Source: Carnobacterium divergens DSM 20623
GTDB taxonomy: Bacteria > Bacillota > Bacilli > Lactobacillales > Carnobacteriaceae
Direction: 5' to 3'
DNA length: 64,000 nt
Assembly (NCBI RefSeq): GCF_000744255.1
Contig: NZ_JQLO01000001.1
Location: 434,001-498,000, forward strand
The notes beneath the pieces were generated by a model. The model made no database searches. It was given only the letters and a program-made list of their open reading frames with translations, and was not told where the DNA came from. Both the position numbers and the translations under genes were made by a program. Positions 60,724 through 64,000 of the stretch are shown one piece after another. Positions within the stretch are counted from its first letter, which is position 1, and each line of letters opens with the position of its first letter.

Positions 60724-61290
60724 ATGGAAAGATGTGCTTGGGCAAAAAAAGAGTTAGATATTAGGTATCATGATGAAGAGTGGGGAAACCCCCATCATTC
60801 GGAAGCCAGTTTGTTTGAGCTCTTAATTTTAGAAACGATGCAGGCAGGTTTGAGTTGGTCAACGATTTTAGTAAAACGTGAAAATTATCGTGAAGCGTTA
60901 GATCAGTTTGATTATCATAAAATAGCTAGTTATTCAGATGAAAAAGTAGAAGAATTAATGAATAATGCTGGAATTATTCGTAATCGTTTAAAAATAAAAT
61001 CAATTATTAAAAATGCACAGGCTTTTATCAAGGTTCAAAAAGAGTGGGGAAGCTTTGATCGTTATTTATGGTCTTTTGTTGATTACCAAACGATTGACAA
61101 CCAGTTTGAAAGCATTGCAGAAGTCCCAGCGCAAACGGAATTGTCTAATCAGCTAGCCAAAGATCTTAAAAAGAGAGGATTTTCTTTTATAGGCCCCGTT
61201 ACGTGCTACGCATTTATGCAAGCAGCAGGATTGATAAATGATCACACAATGAATTGTTCCTATAGAATGGCAGTCAATTATGACAAATAA
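60724..61290 (+). CDS. tag: DNA-3-methyladenine glycosylase I
   Basis: A 188-residue base-excision repair enzyme that removes 3-methyladenine. The start MERCAWAKKELDIRYHDEEWGNPHH carries the Cys4 and His17 zinc ligands, and the end NDHTMNCSYR carries the second His/Cys pair. The core ETMQAGLSWSTILVKRENYREALDQFD holds the catalytic Glu and base-binding Trp. The ATG at 60724 follows GGGAGG; the longer frame back to 60673 runs over the promoter. Confidence 0.95.
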   Translation: MERCAWAKKELDIRYHDEEWGNPHHSEASLFELLILETMQAGLSWSTILVKRENYREALDQFDYHKIASYSDEKVEELMNNAGIIRNRLKIKSIIKNAQAFIKVQKEWGSFDRYLWSFVDYQTIDNQFESIAEVPAQTELSNQLAKDLKKRGFSFIGPVTCYAFMQAAGLINDHTMNCSYRMAVNYDK

Positions 61291-61377
61291 GTAATAGAAT
61301 TCTTAAGAATGTGATAAATAACAAGGTAAATGAAATTTTATTGTAATCTAATAGATATCTAATTTGAAAGTGAAGTA

Positions 61378-61386
61378 TGCTATACT
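61378..61386 (+). promoter_or_regulatory. Extended -10 promoter of the NlpC/P60 gene
   Basis: TGC-TATACT lies ~80 bp before the GTG start. TGTAAT at 61342 is one half of a WalR-type TGTWAH-N5-TGTWAH site, but the second half is missing. Confidence 0.45.
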
Positions 61387-61468
61387 AAATAGACGTTAAG
61401 GAAAACTTTAAAATTTAAACAATGAATGATAAAAATAAAAAAGAATGATACTTTGGAGGAATGAAATC

Positions 61469-62776
61469 GTGAACAAGAAATTAATGAATATTGCCATCTT
61501 AGGAACAATCACATTTAGCTCAATGATTTTACCTATTGTTTCCCATGCAGATTCTGTCGAAACTCAAATTCAAGAACAAGATAGCAAAATCAACTCATTA
61601 AAATCTAAATCGACAAGTGTTCAAGCGGATTTAGAAACAGTTGAATCTTCAATTTCTAATAACGAAGCAAAAGCAAAAGGATTATTAAAAGAAATCCAAG
61701 CAGCGAATTCTGAAATGAAACAATTAGATGAAGACATTACAACATTAACAGCTAAAATTGATCAACGAAATGATCAATTAAAAGAACAAGCTCGTTCTGT
61801 TCAAGTAACTGGCGACAGTCAAAATTACTTAGAATTTATCATTAGTGCAGAATCTCTTTCTGATGTAATTGGCCGAATCGATGTTGTTGGCAAAATGGTT
61901 TCTGCTAACCGCGGTTTAGTTCAACAACAAGTAGCAGATAAAGAAGCAGTGAAAACAAAGAAAGATGAAACACAAAAGAAAGTCAATCAACAAAATACAT
62001 TGGCTGGACAACTTGAATCAACACAAAGCAAGCTAGAAAAACAAAAAATGGAAAAAGAAGTAGTAGTTGCTCAATTAGCAGCAGATACTGCAACAGCTGA
62101 AGGCGACAAAGCTAAATTCTTAGCTCAAAAAGCAGAAGCTGAAAAACAAGTCGCTGCCTTTACTGCAGCGAAAGATGAATCAGCGAAAGCTGTTCAATTA
62201 GCATCTGCAACGACTAAAGAAACAGCTGATTCAAGTAGTAATAAAAATTCGAGTCAAGATGCACCTTCTTCTGTACCGACTCCAGCAACAAACAATCCAG
62301 TAGCTCCAAGTAATCCAACACCAGCAGCTCCAACGCCGGTACCAGAGCAACCAACTAAACCAGTAACACCAGAAAAACCGGTTAAACCAGTAGATCCTCC
62401 AACACCACCATCTGGTGGCGGTGCTTCATGGAGCAACTTACAAGCAATTGCCAATCCTTTACAAGGAATTCCTTATTCTTGGGGCGGAACAACAACAAAT
62501 GGTTTTGACTGCTCAGGATTTACACAATATGTATTTGCAAGAGCAGGAATTTCAATTCCACGTGTTGCTTCAGCACAATATGCTGCTTCAACAAAAGTAT
62601 CTAACCCACAACCAGGTGATCTAGTCTTCTTCTCACAATCAGGTGGAGAGATTGATCACGTAGGAATTTATGCAGGTGGTTCAACATTTATCGGCTCACA
62701 ATCTTCATCAGGTGTTGCTTATGCGAACTACGCTTATTACTGGGATAAATTTATTGTAGGCTATGGCCGCTATTAA
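61469..62776 (+). CDS. Secreted NlpC/P60 peptidoglycan endopeptidase (PcsB/SagA-like)
   Basis: 435 residues from a GTG that follows GGAGG (the ATG at 61445 precedes that SD). A signal peptide (cleavage near SHA-DS, ~residue 28) leads to a long coiled coil (about 30-245), then a Ser/Pro/Thr-rich linker, and a C-terminal NlpC/P60 domain with catalytic Cys in GFDCSGFTQYVF (about 348) and His in EIDHVGIYAG (about 396). Coiled-coil plus NlpC/P60 or CHAP proteins (PcsB, SagA, P45) split daughter cells, often activated by FtsEX. It is monocistronic. Confidence 0.92.
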   Translation: MNKKLMNIAILGTITFSSMILPIVSHADSVETQIQEQDSKINSLKSKSTSVQADLETVESSISNNEAKAKGLLKEIQAANSEMKQLDEDITTLTAKIDQRNDQLKEQARSVQVTGDSQNYLEFIISAESLSDVIGRIDVVGKMVSANRGLVQQQVADKEAVKTKKDETQKKVNQQNTLAGQLESTQSKLEKQKMEKEVVVAQLAADTATAEGDKAKFLAQKAEAEKQVAAFTAAKDESAKAVQLASATTKETADSSSNKNSSQDAPSSVPTPATNNPVAPSNPTPAAPTPVPEQPTKPVTPEKPVKPVDPPTPPSGGGASWSNLQAIANPLQGIPYSWGGTTTNGFDCSGFTQYVFARAGISIPRVASAQYAASTKVSNPQPGDLVFFSQSGGEIDHVGIYAGGSTFIGSQSSSGVAYANYAYYWDKFIVGYGRY

Positions 62777-62788
62777 AAATAATTTTTG

Positions 62789-62823
62789 AAAAGCTATCAA
62801 TTTTAAATTGATAGCTTTTTTTT
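62789..62823 (+). terminator. Terminator of the NlpC/P60 gene
   Basis: AAAAGCTATCAATTT pairs with AAATTGATAGCTTTT, then T residues. Confidence 0.9.
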
Positions 62824-62976
62824 GTCTACAAAATATAAATGCGACAGAAAATTCATTACTTAGTTGGTAAAAAGTCTAGTTATTAGATTTTTGATTTAAC
62901 TTTTTATCGGTTTCTAACTATATAATAAATGTAATAGTTAATAGTGTTAATTTGGCATTTATGTATGGAGGTAGAA

Positions 62977-63663
62977 ATGGATAGTCTATATGGAAAAAAT
63001 ACGATAAAAAATCTATTTGGTAATGAAAAATTAGTCGATTTAATATTAGATAATCATACTGTTAAGATAAAATCGGAAGTAATTAAAGTTGCAAGTAAAA
63101 AAACATTAATTGAAGAAAATACGATTCATGATTCTTTTTATTTTATTAAAGAAGGAATATTTGTTTTAAAGAAAGGCAATCAAATTGTTGATTTAATTGG
63201 AGAATCGTCTGTAATCGGTTTGTATGATTTATTCATAGGTGAAAAATCTTCTTTAGGTGTAATGAGCTTAACTTCTGCTGTATTAGTGAAAATAAAAAAA
63301 GAAGAGTTATTGGCTATTCTTTTTTCAATTCAAGAAGGAGCAATTTTCCATATTAACTATATGCATAGTACCTTAAATAGTTTAATTTCACATCGAAATT
63401 TATTAGGTCTACCTCTAAAAAAACGAATTTTAAAAGTAATGGAAAAAATAGCGATTAATTTTGGAGTTGAAGACCAAGATTACTACTATCTTCCTAAAGA
63501 AATGACTACTCGTATTGTAGCAAATTACTGCAATTGCAACGTGAATACAATCACAAAAATTTTTAAAGAATTTGTTGCAAAGGAGTTTTTATTATCTACT
63601 AGTAAACCCTATATTTTAAATCGGAAAAAAATTGAGGGCTATTTTTCAATCTCTAAAGAATAA
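62977..63663 (+). CDS. Crp/Fnr-family-like transcriptional regulator
   Basis: 228 residues from the ATG at 62977, which follows GGAGGT. The N-terminal half fits a cNMP-binding-type beta roll (IKVASKKTLIEENTIHDSFYFIKEGIFVLKKGNQIVDLIGESSVIGL). The C-terminal ~75 residues form a helix-turn-helix (YYLPKEMTTRIVANYCNCNVNTITKIFKEFVAKEFLL). The classic cAMP-binding residues are not apparent, and there is no Cys cluster like Fnr, so the signal is unknown. It precedes the TagA-type gene by 19 nt and may regulate the surface-polymer locus that continues beyond the window. Confidence 0.75.
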   Translation: MDSLYGKNTIKNLFGNEKLVDLILDNHTVKIKSEVIKVASKKTLIEENTIHDSFYFIKEGIFVLKKGNQIVDLIGESSVIGLYDLFIGEKSSLGVMSLTSAVLVKIKKEELLAILFSIQEGAIFHINYMHSTLNSLISHRNLLGLPLKKRILKVMEKIAINFGVEDQDYYYLPKEMTTRIVANYCNCNVNTITKIFKEFVAKEFLLSTSKPYILNRKKIEGYFSISKE

Positions 63664-63682
63664 CAAAAAGGAGGGCTTACTA

Positions 63683-64000
63683 ATGAGGGTGAAATTTTTA
63701 AATTGTTATGTAGATGATGTAGGATTAATGGATTCAATAATGAAAATTGAAGGAATTATCAAAAGAAAAAAACCTAGTCAACACATTGTGATCTATCCGA
63801 GTAAAATCAATTCAATGCAAAAAGATCTATCACTTAGATTAATCGTGAACAAATCCCCTTTAATTACTACAGATAGTTCAACCATTTTACATGCTAGTAA
63901 ATTACTAAAGAGACCACTTAAACAGCGAATATCAACAAAACTATTGTTTATTGAGCTGTTAAAAAAGTGTGAGGAGCAAGGTTATCGTCCTTATTTTCTT
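63683..64000 (+). CDS. WecG/TagA/CpsF-family glycosyltransferase, N-terminal part
   Basis: The frame opens with ATG after AAGGAGGG and runs off the right edge (106 codons present). The segment reading HIVIYPSKINSMQKDLSL, then LITTDSSTILHASKLLKRPL and KQRISTKLLFIELL...EQGYRPYFL lines up with the TagA/WecG core (family form: ...D..G...ASKLLG.PL.ERV.G.DL...L...A...GYR.FLLG). TagA-type enzymes add ManNAc in wall teichoic acid linkage-unit synthesis; CpsF members act in capsule synthesis. The usual Asp-Gly-x-Gly before the ASKLL block is Asp-Ser-Ser-Thr here. Function of the whole protein cannot be settled from this fragment. Confidence 0.75.
   Translation, partial: MRVKFLNCYVDDVGLMDSIMKIEGIIKRKKPSQHIVIYPSKINSMQKDLSLRLIVNKSPLITTDSSTILHASKLLKRPLKQRISTKLLFIELLKKCEEQGYRPYFL

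Noticed and set aside
61342-61360. WalR box upstream of the NlpC/P60 gene
   Set aside because: Only the first TGTAAT half matches; the second half (AGATAT) does not fit TGTWAH.
62254-62454. A Gly-rich minus-strand ORF opposite the NlpC/P60 linker
   Set aside because: It is the complement of the Pro/Thr-rich linker codons, a typical shadow of repetitive coding sequence.

Overview
The window is AT-rich (roughly one third G+C) chromosomal DNA of a low-GC Gram-positive bacterium. Gene content and order (dltXABCD, an agr module, an rph-rdgB fusion, pepQ divergent from ccpA, cbpB-dapH-dapL, a PcsB/SagA-like NlpC/P60 protein) point to Lactobacillales. The Carnobacteriaceae, probably Carnobacterium, are my best guess, but this is inferred from protein flavour and not from a database search. 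I saw no rRNA, tRNA, CRISPR array, insertion sequence or prophage. Most convergent gene pairs share a strong bidirectional terminator.

Layout. 1-2 kb: the end of an amino-acid permease, a TetR gene with a small membrane protein, and a membrane-anchored XRE regulator. 2-9.5 kb: housekeeping genes rnhC, zapA, a CvpA-family gene, mutS2, trxA, an alpha/beta hydrolase and uvrC. 9.5-14.3 kb: the D-alanylation operon dltXABCD with a long leader. 14.4-19 kb: a NatAB/YhaQP-like ABC-2 exporter and a YdjI/YdjG-like SPFH plus zinc-ribbon pair. 19-22 kb: a complete agr quorum-sensing module on the minus strand, including a 46-codon agrD prepeptide gene that length-filtered ORF calling would miss. 22-28.7 kb: yslB with an acidic extension, murI, an rph-rdgB fusion, a phosphoesterase, then cbpB-dapH-dapL. 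28.8-33.3 kb: a heterodimeric multidrug ABC exporter and a DUF368 undecaprenyl-phosphate translocase candidate. 33.5-43 kb: ybaK, ltaS, vanZ, an MFS pump, an rRNA methyltransferase, a diguanylate cyclase, ugtP and mscS. 43-50.5 kb: a ytxG/ytxH pair, a four-gene exopolysaccharide-type operon headed by galU, and a divergent padR-DUF1700/DUF4097 pair. 50.5-56.3 kb: pepQ/ccpA, a class A PBP and a small hypothetical gene. 56.4-59.5 kb: an aromatic-amino-acid-type ABC importer (TrpXYZ family) preceded by a structured leader. 59.6-64 kb: trhO, tag, an NlpC/P60 hydrolase, a Crp/Fnr-like regulator and the start of a WecG/TagA/CpsF glycosyltransferase.

Functional themes. Much of the window serves the cell envelope: galU (UDP-glucose), ugtP (glycolipid anchor), ltaS (polyglycerolphosphate chain) and dltXABCD (D-alanylation) cover most of lipoteichoic acid synthesis, with murI, dapH/dapL, PBP1A, PcsB-like and DUF368 proteins for peptidoglycan and lipid-carrier recycling. 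Signalling is also well represented: agr peptide signalling, a GGDEF protein, a c-di-AMP-type CBS protein, CcpA, PadR, TetR and Crp-like regulators.

Most noteworthy: (1) a leader at 56396-56716 with a near-consensus promoter, a 20-codon ORF ending in a Phe/Tyr cluster, mutually exclusive hairpins and a strong terminator, which looks like a peptide-sensing transcription attenuator ahead of the TrpXYZ-like importer; (2) the agrD gene with a predicted Cys-Phe-Val-Val-Gln thiolactone and candidate LytTR repeats; (3) twin 19-bp operator-like palindromes between galU and padR. Start codons were moved from the longest ORF wherever a clear Shine-Dalgarno (SD) sequence selected a downstream start.
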